Positions 1 through 5,915 of a stretch of 6,036 bases of DNA are shown in pieces. The stretch lies in the NCBI GenBank assembly GCA_902494465.1, contig CABUTH010000115.1, forward strand, positions 1 through 6,036, in the 5' to 3' direction. The DNA is from an uncultured Collinsella sp. (GTDB lineage: Bacteria; Actinomycetota; Coriobacteriia; Coriobacteriales; Coriobacteriaceae). The notes beneath the pieces are model-generated. The model saw only the letters and a program-made list of their open reading frames with translations. It did no database searches and was not told the origin of the DNA. The position numbers and the translations under genes were made by a program. Positions within the stretch are counted from its first letter, which is position 1, and the number at the start of each line of letters is the position of its first letter.

Positions 1-616
1 CAAATAGCCAAGTGCGTGCCGAGCCACTGTTGCGCGCTGTCTGCGGATCGGGCTCGCAGGTTTGTTCGTAGGCATCCTCGGTACACCGATCCATAAAATC
101 GACGACTGCCGTCTGGTCGCCCTCCATGACGTAGATTACGTCGCCATCCGAGATATAGACCCCCGGTCCTTCATTGTCCACGCAGCCGGGGTCGTATGAG
201 ACGTTGCACAATTTGCTCCCGTTTGCCGCATCGAGCTCAAGGGTCGAATGATACCCGCCAACCATTTGGCCGTTCTTGGCTCGATATGTTGCGGCGCCGT
301 ACCACCGCTTAAACGTCTTGCCTTTGAGTAAACTGGTTGCCTTACCGATAAGCTGCTCATCTTGGGTATAGCGCGTGGCTCCAAGTTCGATTCGGGGATA
401 GTTACTGACCCCAAGCGCTGCGGGCGTACCGTCGAAATCGACGGTGATCGAATCGGGTTTGACGATATCGGTGAGGATTTCGATGGGGTAGTTTACGGTT
501 TCAACCGCCGCCTGCGTTGCCGAGGCAGGGAGAAATGCGAGATAGATAATTCCTACGCCGACTGCGGTAATCGCAAACGCTAAGACGAGCAGGCCGATAT
601 AGGTGGAGCGTTTCAC
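1..616 (-). CDS. Gene A: membrane-anchored extracytoplasmic protein, unknown function (partial, paralogue of gene C)
   Basis: Reading leftward from a GTG at 616-614 gives 205 uninterrupted codons to the window edge, so the C-terminus is missing. The start is supported by GAGG eight bases upstream and by gapless alignment with gene C from residue 1. Residues 6-29 form a hydrophobic helix after a short basic start (MKRSTY), suggesting a signal anchor with the rest outside the membrane; there is no lipobox. The conserved block begins at ITVDF (57-61) and includes GKTFKRWYG (99-107), KLCNVSYDPG, YVMEG and DAYEQTC. Four cysteines are visible (137, 145, 178, 187), an even number that would suit two disulfides. 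About 105 of 149 residues from position 57 match gene C. I do not recognise the family and assign no function. That it is a real gene is well supported by the paralogy. Confidence 0.85.
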   Translation of the reverse strand, partial: MKRSTYIGLLVLAFAITAVGVGIIYLAFLPASATQAAVETVNYPIEILTDIVKPDSITVDFDGTPAALGVSNYPRIELGATRYTQDEQLIGKATSLLKGKTFKRWYGAATYRAKNGQMVGGYHSTLELDAANGSKLCNVSYDPGCVDNEGPGVYISDGDVIYVMEGDQTAVVDFMDRCTEDAYEQTCEPDPQTARNSGSARTWLF

Positions 617-1030
617 GGCGGGTACCTCGCAAACAGCATGCATTCATTAAGATAAGTGATACCAGCTTACGACAATATTCAAAAGAAAGCGATCGGTCGA
701 AATGACGGGGCGAAAAGGCCCTATTGGGCTTCGATTTGACCTCTAATAGGAATATTTGCCCCACTCATTCTGGGCGAGAGGTCAATAATTCAGTTCACGA
801 GTCTTGAGCGATACTATTCTCACTAAACTCACTATTTTCACAGTAAGCACTATAAATACGATAGGGAGGACGACGAGAACGTTGTGACGTGCGATAGCTA
901 AGCCGTTTAAGCCGGACTCTGACCTTGAATCTCCGCCTCTATCTGTGCGAACGGGCTATTGTCGGTTCTCGATTCCATCGCTGCGTTTTCGTTGGGTCTT
1001 GAGGGACGCTAATAAATAGACTTGCTTGAT
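617..1030. other. Gene-poor intergenic region upstream of gene A
   Basis: No open frame here has a credible start, ribosome binding site or recognisable product. The segment contains the leader of gene A next to 616, a nested dyad at 736-785, and an AT-rich stretch (about 800-860) with a -10-like TATAAA at 851-856 but no good -35. About 200 bases later comes the plus-strand terminator at 1031-1060. One plus-strand frame is open for about 29 codons before TAA TAA at roughly 1010-1015 (ending SLGLEGR), but it has no start codon. It could be the tail of a lost gene. A short untranslated RNA ending at the terminator is the other possibility. Neither is demonstrated. Confidence 0.5.
736..785. repeat. 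Nested inverted repeat, 9-bp outer arms
   Basis: TTGACCTCT at 736-744 is exactly complementary to AGAGGTCAA at 777-785. Inside, GCCC (758-761) can pair with GGGC (772-775), giving an inner stem with a 10-base loop. No T-run follows on either strand, so it is not an intrinsic terminator. It lies about 120 bases upstream of the start of gene A. Its role is unknown; an operator or a remnant of a mobile element are both possible. Confidence 0.45.
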
Positions 1031-1060
1031 GCCGCCTCTGTTAATGGGGCGGCTTCTTTT
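1031..1060 (+). terminator. Rho-independent terminator without an assigned gene
   Basis: GCCGCC (1031-1036) pairs with GGCGGC (1048-1053). The stem extends inward by one G-U and one C-G pair and is followed by TTCTTTTT. It has the classical shape for rightward transcription, but no gene on the plus strand precedes it. On the minus strand no T-run follows the stem, so it should not serve gene B. Confidence 0.75.
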
Positions 1061-1068
1061 TGTCGAAA

Positions 1069-1103
1069 ACCACCACAAAGGGGACAGGCACCTTTGTGGT
1101 GGT
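1069..1103 (-). repeat. 35-bp palindromic repeat, copy 1 (core inverted)
   Basis: The arms ACCACCACAAAGG and CCTTTGTGGTGGT (13 bp, perfect) enclose a 9-base loop. The asymmetric core reads GGGGACAGGCACC on the plus strand, so the whole 35 bp is the exact reverse complement of copy 3 at 2741-2775. It lies 54 bases beyond the stop of gene B. Read leftward, the hairpin is followed by TTTT, so it may help end gene B transcription. Intergenic position, strong palindrome and multiple copies resemble REP-type elements moved by Y1 (IS200-like) transposases. That link is inferred; no such transposase is in the window. Confidence 0.85.
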
Positions 1104-1157
1104 GGGGGGCGAGCTCGATGTTGCCGTGCTCGTTGAACGACATTCTAATGAGCGTCC

Positions 1158-1826
1158 CTACAGGATTTCATCCGGGCTGGCGGGTTTGGTTGTTTTGGGG
1201 ATGCCGAGTTTGGATGACGCGAAATCGTCAACATTGTCCTTAATTCCGTCTTTGGTGTAGACAGTGACCATATAGGTGCTGTGTCCGAATTCGCTCTTGT
1301 CGCGTGTTGCCCAGGCATCCCAGTAGGCGGCCCCGTTTCGCCCTTTGATTTTTCCGACACGGCGGAGTTCTGTTCGCTTTAATTTCCGGTTGCTATAGAT
1401 GGTTCGACCGGCTTCCGCGGTGAGCCCGCACTGTCCAAGCAGCTTGTCGAGGACTTGGTTCATGTGGCGCTCATCGGTGTTTGGTGCGTAGTCGTAGGCG
1501 AGGGTGATGGAGTCGAGTGGCTGGTCGTCGATCAGATAGTTTAGCGCCTGAGGTTCAAGGCAGAAATAGGGGGAGCATCCGTCGACCTTGCCGAGCAACG
1601 GTAACTTGGACTGCCAACTTCCGGTGGGAATTGCATATTCGTAGAACACGCCACGGCAGACAAAGGAGAGCGAGGTGGCACGCGAGCCGGCGTCGATCAT
1701 CCCGCAAAGATCGAAGGGCGAGGCGATACCAAAAGAAAAGGGCGTGATGACGATAAGGAAGAGCATCACGATGGGTATGGCGAGAATGGCGATGACGTTG
1801 CGACCGGTGGAATGAGACGGCTTCAT
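1158..1826 (-). CDS. Gene B: membrane-anchored cysteine-containing protein, unknown function
   Basis: The product is 222 residues. The start chosen is ATG at 1826-1824, because GAGGAG sits five bases upstream; the frame could extend to a TTG at 1844, but that lies upstream of this ribosome binding site. Residues 10-35 (NVIAILAIPIVMLFLIVITP and on) are strongly hydrophobic after a basic N-terminus, indicating a signal anchor with the remainder exported. Five cysteines follow (41, 57, 84, 89, 133), the GCSPYFC pair being close together. The C-terminal third is basic (SNRKLKRTELRRVGKIKGR) and then mixed, ending KPASPDEIL. It shows no visible similarity to its neighbours A and C. It shares the divergent gap 1827-2060 with gene C and ends toward repeat copy 1. 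I do not recognise the family. Confidence 0.8.
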   Translation of the reverse strand: MKPSHSTGRNVIAILAIPIVMLFLIVITPFSFGIASPFDLCGMIDAGSRATSLSFVCRGVFYEYAIPTGSWQSKLPLLGKVDGCSPYFCLEPQALNYLIDDQPLDSITLAYDYAPNTDERHMNQVLDKLLGQCGLTAEAGRTIYSNRKLKRTELRRVGKIKGRNGAAYWDAWATRDKSEFGHSTYMVTVYTKDGIKDNVDDFASSKLGIPKTTKPASPDEIL

Positions 1827-1936
1827 ATGCGCTCCTCGAGACAAAGATCTGTTGAGGATAGGCAGAAATGGATATGTTCAGAGAACAATTCAAGTTTAAT
1901 CTCATGGCGCGAGATGGTCGACCGTTAGCGTCGAAA

Positions 1937-1971
1937 ACCACCACAAAGGTGCCTGTCCCCCTTGTGGTGGT
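1937..1971 (+). repeat. 35-bp palindromic repeat, copy 2
   Basis: It matches copy 3 except for one T-to-C change at 1961, which breaks one arm pair and leaves 10-bp outer arms (1937-1946 with 1962-1971). The core reads GGTGCCTGTCCCC on the plus strand, the same orientation as copy 3. The left flank GTCGAAA is shared with copy 1 although the core orientation is opposite. Read leftward, the hairpin is followed by TTTT. It lies between the divergent genes B and C. Confidence 0.85.
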
Positions 1972-1990
1972 GAGGAGCACGCGGCTTCTT

Positions 1991-2019
1991 TTGGTAATAG
2001 TGCTGGCTGGCGATATCAT
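1991..2019 (+). promoter_or_regulatory. Sigma-70 type promoter for gene C
   Basis: TTGGTA (1991-1996, 4 of 6 to consensus) and TATCAT (2014-2019, 5 of 6) are separated by exactly 17 bases. Transcription would begin near 2026. This places the ATG at 2022 at or before the transcript start and supports the GTG at 2061 as the real start of gene C. Confidence 0.6.
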
Positions 2020-2060
2020 TAGTGCAGGTGGCGAAGGCTTGCATTGTGAGGTGCTTTACT

Positions 2061-2732
2061 GTGAGAAGTCCTGCCCGTATTGGATTGATTGTTTTGGCGC
2101 TTGCGATCACCGTGGTTGGCATGGGTGCTGTCAGCATGGCGTTTCTACCTGCTGCGGTGACGGAGCCGGTGGTCAAGCCTGTGACTCAATCTGTCGAACT
2201 TCTGACCGGCGCCGCCAAGTCCGAGACCATTACCGTTGATTTTGATGAGCAACCGGCTGCGCTGGGCATTAGTAATTATCCAAGTATTCAGCTTGGGGCT
2301 ATGCGCTATGCCACGGATTCTAGTCTGATCGACAGGGCGTCCGAGCTGCTCAGGGGCAAAACCTTTAAGCGCTGGTATGGATATGCGTCCTATCGGGCAA
2401 AAGCGAACGACATGGTTGGCGGATGCCACTCGTCCATCGAGTTGGACACCGCGAATGGCGCCAAGTTATGTGATGTCTCGTACGATCCTGGCTACGAGGG
2501 CAATGAGGGGCCGGGCATCTACATCTTGGACGGCGATGCCGCCTATGTCATGGAGGGCAACCAGGCCGAGCTCAACGATTTTATGGGTCAGTGCATTCAG
2601 GATGCCTATGAACAGACCTGCTTGCCCGACCCGCAGACTGCACGCGATAGTGGGTCTGCCCGTACATGGCTGTTCGAGGATGAGATGCCCTGGAACGCCG
2701 AATCGGGAAGCACGGGCTCGGCAAGTAAATAG
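2061..2732 (+). CDS. Gene C: membrane-anchored extracytoplasmic protein, unknown function (paralogue of gene A)
   Basis: The product is 223 residues. GTG at 2061 is preferred over an in-frame ATG at 2022: GAGG lies nine bases ahead of the GTG, the predicted transcript starts near 2026, and gene A aligns without gaps from this residue. Residues 7-29 form a hydrophobic helix after a basic start (MRSPAR), suggesting a signal anchor. A linker rich in V, P and T (about 30-55) leads to a conserved domain (57-205) with GKTFKRWYG at 99-107 and YDPG at 141-144. Cysteines are at 122, 137, 178 and 187, with tyrosine at 145; gene A has tyrosine at 122 and cysteine at 145. The last 18 residues are acidic and then Ser/Gly-rich. 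Repeat copy 3 starts eight bases after the TAG. No function can be assigned; the inverted arrangement with gene A suggests local duplication or recombination. Confidence 0.85.
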   Translation: MRSPARIGLIVLALAITVVGMGAVSMAFLPAAVTEPVVKPVTQSVELLTGAAKSETITVDFDEQPAALGISNYPSIQLGAMRYATDSSLIDRASELLRGKTFKRWYGYASYRAKANDMVGGCHSSIELDTANGAKLCDVSYDPGYEGNEGPGIYILDGDAAYVMEGNQAELNDFMGQCIQDAYEQTCLPDPQTARDSGSARTWLFEDEMPWNAESGSTGSASK

Positions 2733-2740
2733 AGGCTGCA

Positions 2741-2775
2741 ACCACCACAAAGGTGCCTGTCCCCTTTGTGGTGGT
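2741..2775 (+). repeat. 35-bp palindromic repeat, copy 3
   Basis: Perfect 13-bp arms (2741-2753 and 2763-2775), plus one more A-T pair outside, enclose the loop TGCCTGTCC. It is the exact reverse complement of copy 1. It starts eight bases after the stop of gene C and is followed by TTTG, so it could double as a weak terminator or a 3'-end stabiliser for that mRNA. Its outer flanks differ from those of copies 1 and 2. Confidence 0.85.
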
Positions 2776-2801
2776 TTGTATGTCGTGGGAACACTCAGAA
2801 A

Positions 2802-2837
2802 ATCTTATATATAGAGACTTAGATTTGTGTATAAGAT
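2802..2837. promoter_or_regulatory. AT-rich dyad in the clpB leader, possible operator
   Basis: ATCTTATA at 2802-2809 is exactly complementary to TATAAGAT at 2830-2837, with a 20-base spacer and centre at 2819.5. The segment is the most AT-rich part of the clpB upstream region and contains -10-like boxes (TATATA, TATAAG), but I find no convincing -35 for either. The half-sites do not match CIRCE, HAIR or CtsR operators. A regulator binding site overlapping the clpB promoter is a reasonable inference, not shown. Confidence 0.4.
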
Positions 2838-2876
2838 CGCGCAAAGCTGGCAACAATACTTCTCGAACAACGTGAA

Positions 2877-2894
2877 GCCGCCCCGTAGGGCGGT
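2877..2894 (+). promoter_or_regulatory. Leader hairpin ahead of the clpB ribosome binding site
   Basis: CCGCCC (2878-2883) pairs perfectly with GGGCGG (2888-2893) around a CGTA loop, with one G-U pair possible at the base. There is no T-run, so it is not a terminator. It ends eight bases before the Shine-Dalgarno AGAGAGG (2902-2908). It could affect translation or mRNA stability, but it leaves the ribosome binding site unpaired. Confidence 0.4.
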
Positions 2895-2915
2895 CGCCCC
2901 AAGAGAGGTGATTCC

Positions 2916-5543
2916 ATGAGAATCGATAAGCTAGCAATGACGTCGCGCGAGGCGCTGCAGACCGCCATGAGCACGGCTGCCGACGCGCAGGCCGGCGCGG
3001 TAGAGCCGATTCACCTGCTGTCCGCCCTGCTCGGTGCCGGCGAGCGCAATATCTCCGTGATCATAGAGCGCATCGGTGCCGACCCGGCTCAGCTCGCACG
3101 CTCCACACAGGATGCCATCGACCACGCGCCCAAGGTTTCGGGCGAGGGCCAGCAGATGGGCCTGTCTAACGAGCTCGTCCGTGTCATCGAAAAGGCCGAG
3201 AAGAAGGCCACCAAGATGGGCGACAGCTTTGTAGTGACCGAGCATCTACTGATGGCACTTGCCGAGGACAAGGGCGAGGCGGGCCGCGTGCTGCGCGATG
3301 CCGGCGTGACCAAGGAGCGCATCGAGCAAGTCTACGAGGAACTGCGTGGCGATGACCGCGTGACGTCTGCCGAGGATAAGACGCAGTTTGAGGCGCTGGA
3401 GCAGTACGGTCGCAACATCTGTGACCTCGCTCGCGCCGGCAAACTCGACCCGGTCATCGGCCGTACCGATGAGATTCGCCGCACCATCCAGGTCCTGTCC
3501 CGTCGCACCAAGAACAACCCCGTGCTCATCGGTGAGCCGGGCGTCGGCAAGACGGCCATCGTCGAGGGCATCGCTCAGCGTATCGTGGCCGGCGACGTAC
3601 CGAGCACCCTGCGCGACCGCGACCTGATCGAGCTCGACATGAGCGCGCTGGTCGCCGGCGCCAAGTACCGCGGCGAGTTCGAGGACCGCTTGAAGGCCGT
3701 GCTCAAGGAGGTACAGAAGTCCGAGGGTAAGGTCATCCTGTTCATCGATGAGCTCCATACCATCGTGGGCGCGGGTGCAACCGAGGGCTCCATGGACGCC
3801 GGCAACATCCTCAAGCCTGCGCTTGCCCGTGGCGACTTGCACGCGATTGGCGCGACTACGCTCGACGAATACCGCAAGTACATCGAGAAGGACGCGGCGC
3901 TCGCGCGTCGTTTCCAGACTGTGATGGTCTCCGAGCCTACCGTCGAGGACACAATCTCGATCCTTCGTGGCCTCAAGGAGAAGTACGAGATCTTCCACGG
4001 CGTGCATATCACCGATAGCGCGCTCGTGGCGGCTGCCGACCTCTCCGATCGCTACATCGCCGACCGTTTCCTGCCCGACAAGGCCATCGACTTGGTCGAT
4101 GAGGCCGCAAGCCGTTTGCGCATGGAGCTCGACAGCATGCCGGTCGAGATTGACGCCACTACGCGTCAGCTCACCCAGCTGCAGATCGAGGAGCAGGCGC
4201 TCATGAAGGAGACCGACGACGCCTCCAAGGAGCGTCTGGAGGCCCTGCGCCAAGAGATTGCCGAGGTCCAGGAAAAGCTCAACGTGCAAAAGGCCGGCTG
4301 GCTCAACCAAAAGAACGCCATCGACCACGTGCAGGAGCTCAAGGGCCAGCTCGACGAGGCCAAGAGCGAAGAGGAGCGCGCGACGCGCAACGGCGACCTG
4401 GGCCGTGCGTCCGAGCTGCGCTTCTCCGTGATTCCGGGCCTGCAGCAGCAGATTCAGGATTCCGAGGCCGCGCTCGAGGCACAAAAGCAGCAGGACGGCG
4501 AGGGCCTCAACGAACAGGTGACCTCCGATGAGATCGCCGAGGTCGTGAGCGCCTGGACCGGCGTGCCCGTGTCCAAGATGATGCAGGGCGAGCTCGACAA
4601 GTTGAAGGGCCTGGAGGGCGAGCTGCATAAGCGCGTCATCGGCCAGGACGAGGCCGTCTCCGCCGTTGCCGCGGCCGTGCGCCGCAGCCGTGCGGGTCTC
4701 TCCGACCCGGACAAGCCCATCGGCAGCTTCTTCTTCCTGGGCCCCACCGGCGTGGGCAAGACCGAGCTCGCCAAGGCGCTTGCCGAGTGCCTGTTCGACG
4801 ACGAGCGCGCACTCGTGCGTATCGACATGTCCGAGTACATGGAGAAGTTCAGCGTCCAGCGTCTGATCGGTGCGCCCCCGGGATACGTGGGTTACGACGA
4901 GGGCGGCCAGCTCACCGAGGCCGTGCGCCGTCGTCCGTACTCCGTGATCTTGCTCGACGAGATGGAGAAGGCTCATCCGGATGTCTTTAACGTGCTGTTG
5001 CAGGTGCTCGACGACGGCCGTCTGACCGATGGCCAGGGTCGCCAGGTGTCCTTCAAGAACACGATTATCATCATGACGTCCAACGTGGGCTCCAAAGCTA
5101 TCGCCGATCTGTCCGGTAAGGACGAGGAGGAGATGCGCCATCAGGTCGACGCCGCCATGGCTCAGACCTTCCGCCCCGAGTTCCTCAACCGTTTCGACGA
5201 TATCGTGGTGTTCCATCCGCTCGGCATGGCGCAGATTGAGAAGATCGTCGACATCCAGCTTGCCGACGTCCGCGCACGCCTGGCCAAGGAGCGCATGACG
5301 CTTGCCATCACCCCGGCGGCCAAGCAGATGCTCGCCGTGGGCGGCCTGGACCCCGTGTTCGGTGCCCGTCCGCTCAAGCGTCTGGTCCAGCGCGAGGTCG
5401 TGGACGCCATCGCCGCCGCCATCATCGACGGCACGGTGCGCGAGGGCGATCAGGTGACGGTCGATGTCGACAAGGACGGCGGCTTTACCGTCGTGTGCGA
5501 TAACACGCCGGCGGCCACCTACGAGGTCCCCGACGCCGAGTAG
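2916..5543 (+). CDS. clpB: ATP-dependent disaggregase ClpB (Hsp100)
   Basis: ClpB is a cytoplasmic hexameric AAA+ chaperone that, with DnaK/DnaJ/GrpE, pulls polypeptides out of aggregates after heat or other stress. The product is 875 residues, close to the usual 850-880. An N-domain (about 1-145) precedes AAA-1, with Walker A GEPGVGKT (206-213), pore tyrosine 251, Walker B VILFIDE (273-279) and arginines 331-332. The long coiled-coil M domain (about 403-530) marks it as ClpB rather than ClpC or ClpA. AAA-2 has Walker A GPTGVGKT (609-616), pore loop GYVG with tyrosine 657, Walker B VILLDE (677-682) and sensor-2 GARPLKR (816-822). All key residues are intact. ATG at 2916 has AGAGAGG seven bases upstream. 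It appears to be a single-gene unit with its own leader and terminator; dnaK is not in the window. Codons are far more G/C-ending than in genes A-C. Confidence 0.98.
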   Translation: MRIDKLAMTSREALQTAMSTAADAQAGAVEPIHLLSALLGAGERNISVIIERIGADPAQLARSTQDAIDHAPKVSGEGQQMGLSNELVRVIEKAEKKATKMGDSFVVTEHLLMALAEDKGEAGRVLRDAGVTKERIEQVYEELRGDDRVTSAEDKTQFEALEQYGRNICDLARAGKLDPVIGRTDEIRRTIQVLSRRTKNNPVLIGEPGVGKTAIVEGIAQRIVAGDVPSTLRDRDLIELDMSALVAGAKYRGEFEDRLKAVLKEVQKSEGKVILFIDELHTIVGAGATEGSMDAGNILKPALARGDLHAIGATTLDEYRKYIEKDAALARRFQTVMVSEPTVEDTISILRGLKEKYEIFHGVHITDSALVAAADLSDRYIADRFLPDKAIDLVDEAASRLRMELDSMPVEIDATTRQLTQLQIEEQALMKETDDASKERLEALRQEIAEVQEKLNVQKAGWLNQKNAIDHVQELKGQLDEAKSEEERATRNGDLGRASELRFSVIPGLQQQIQDSEAALEAQKQQDGEGLNEQVTSDEIAEVVSAWTGVPVSKMMQGELDKLKGLEGELHKRVIGQDEAVSAVAAAVRRSRAGLSDPDKPIGSFFFLGPTGVGKTELAKALAECLFDDERALVRIDMSEYMEKFSVQRLIGAPPGYVGYDEGGQLTEAVRRRPYSVILLDEMEKAHPDVFNVLLQVLDDGRLTDGQGRQVSFKNTIIIMTSNVGSKAIADLSGKDEEEMRHQVDAAMAQTFRPEFLNRFDDIVVFHPLGMAQIEKIVDIQLADVRARLAKERMTLAITPAAKQMLAVGGLDPVFGARPLKRLVQREVVDAIAAAIIDGTVREGDQVTVDVDKDGGFTVVCDNTPAATYEVPDAE

Positions 5544-5588
5544 ATTTTGGGCCATGCCTTAAAATCTGTCAGTCGTCTCTAAACGCCA

Positions 5589-5624
5589 AGGGCGGCGGAT
5601 CCAATTGGGTCCGCCGCCCTTTTT
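5589..5624 (+). terminator. Strong rho-independent terminator of clpB
   Basis: An 11-bp GC-rich stem (5589-5599 with 5610-5620, GGGCGGCGGA against TCCGCCGCCC plus an A-T pair) is followed by TTTTT. It lies 45 bases after the clpB stop. The reverse strand lacks a T-run, so it acts rightward only. Confidence 0.92.
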
Positions 5625-5676
5625 CGTGCGACAATCGATGATGTTGAACACGATTGCATGGCAAGGAGATATGCAG

Positions 5677-5871
5677 ATGAAAGACGAGATCAAGACAAGC
5701 GCGCCGGCGACCGATGCCGCACCCGCCGCGCCCAAGCCTGCGCCTAAGCCGGCGCCCAAGCCGCGCGACCCCTACATCCGTGCCGAGAACGAGGACGACG
5801 ACGGCTACGATCCCTACAGCGATCGCCGCCCCGAGCGCGAGCCGATGTTCGAAGCCGATCCGTGGCGCTGA
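5677..5871 (+). CDS. Small Pro/Ala/Lys-rich acidic protein, unknown function
   Basis: The product is 64 residues. ATG at 5677 is chosen because AAGGAG (5663-5668) lies eight bases upstream; the in-frame ATG at 5671 is too close to that site, and upstream starts fall within or next to the clpB terminator. The N-terminal half is low complexity, with Ala/Pro and three KPAP-like units (about residues 19-29). The C-terminal half is charged and aromatic, with AENEDDDGYDPYSDRRPERE and the ending MFEADPWR. There is no signal peptide or membrane segment, so it is probably cytoplasmic and largely disordered. It is separated from clpB by the terminator and must have its own promoter, which I could not place. 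The ribosome binding site and the non-random tail argue that it is real. The family is not recognised. Confidence 0.7.
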   Translation: MKDEIKTSAPATDAAPAAPKPAPKPAPKPRDPYIRAENEDDDGYDPYSDRRPEREPMFEADPWR

Positions 5872-5915
5872 GTGCCACCCAAAAGGCCACCAATAAGTTG
5901 CGGTGAAATAGAGAC

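Larger units (their letters stand above)
1827..2060. other. Divergent intergenic region between genes B and C
   Basis: This 234-bp gap must hold the promoters of both B (leftward) and C (rightward). A good rightward promoter is visible at 1991-2019. For gene B only weak boxes are seen, and I do not call one. A small dyad, GTTC-AGA-GAAC, lies at 1876-1886, about 50 bases upstream of gene B, and could be an operator. Repeat copy 2 sits in the middle, between the two sets of control signals. Confidence 0.55.

Noticed and set aside
730..760. CtsR-like heptads (TTTGACC and TTTGCCC)
   Set aside because: Spacing and the second heptad do not fit the tandem CtsR operator, and no clp or ctsR gene is adjacent.
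884..980. tRNA-like signature (ATAGCTAAGCC followed by AGC, then GGTTCTCGATTCC)
   Set aside because: A D-arm-like GCT/AGC pairing is present, but the anticodon stem does not pair, the T-loop is interrupted and no acceptor stem forms.
1868..2239. 123-residue plus-strand frame beginning MDMFREQF
   Set aside because: It runs through repeat copy 2 and then overlaps gene C in another frame. Its cysteine-rich tail is a shadow of gene C codons and the ribosome binding site is poor.
1069..2775. CRISPR array from the three identical palindromes
   Set aside because: Copies are about 800 bases apart, in mixed orientation, with genes between them; there are no regular spacers or cas genes.
2787..2815. 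SigH-type promoter for clpB starting at GGGAAC (2787-2792)
   Set aside because: No GTT -10 element occurs at the required spacing.
3246..5555. 769-residue minus-strand open frame across clpB
   Set aside because: It is the antisense shadow of a strongly G/C-biased coding gene; the peptide is repetitive (LGDL, HDG, VDGV types) with no recognisable domain.
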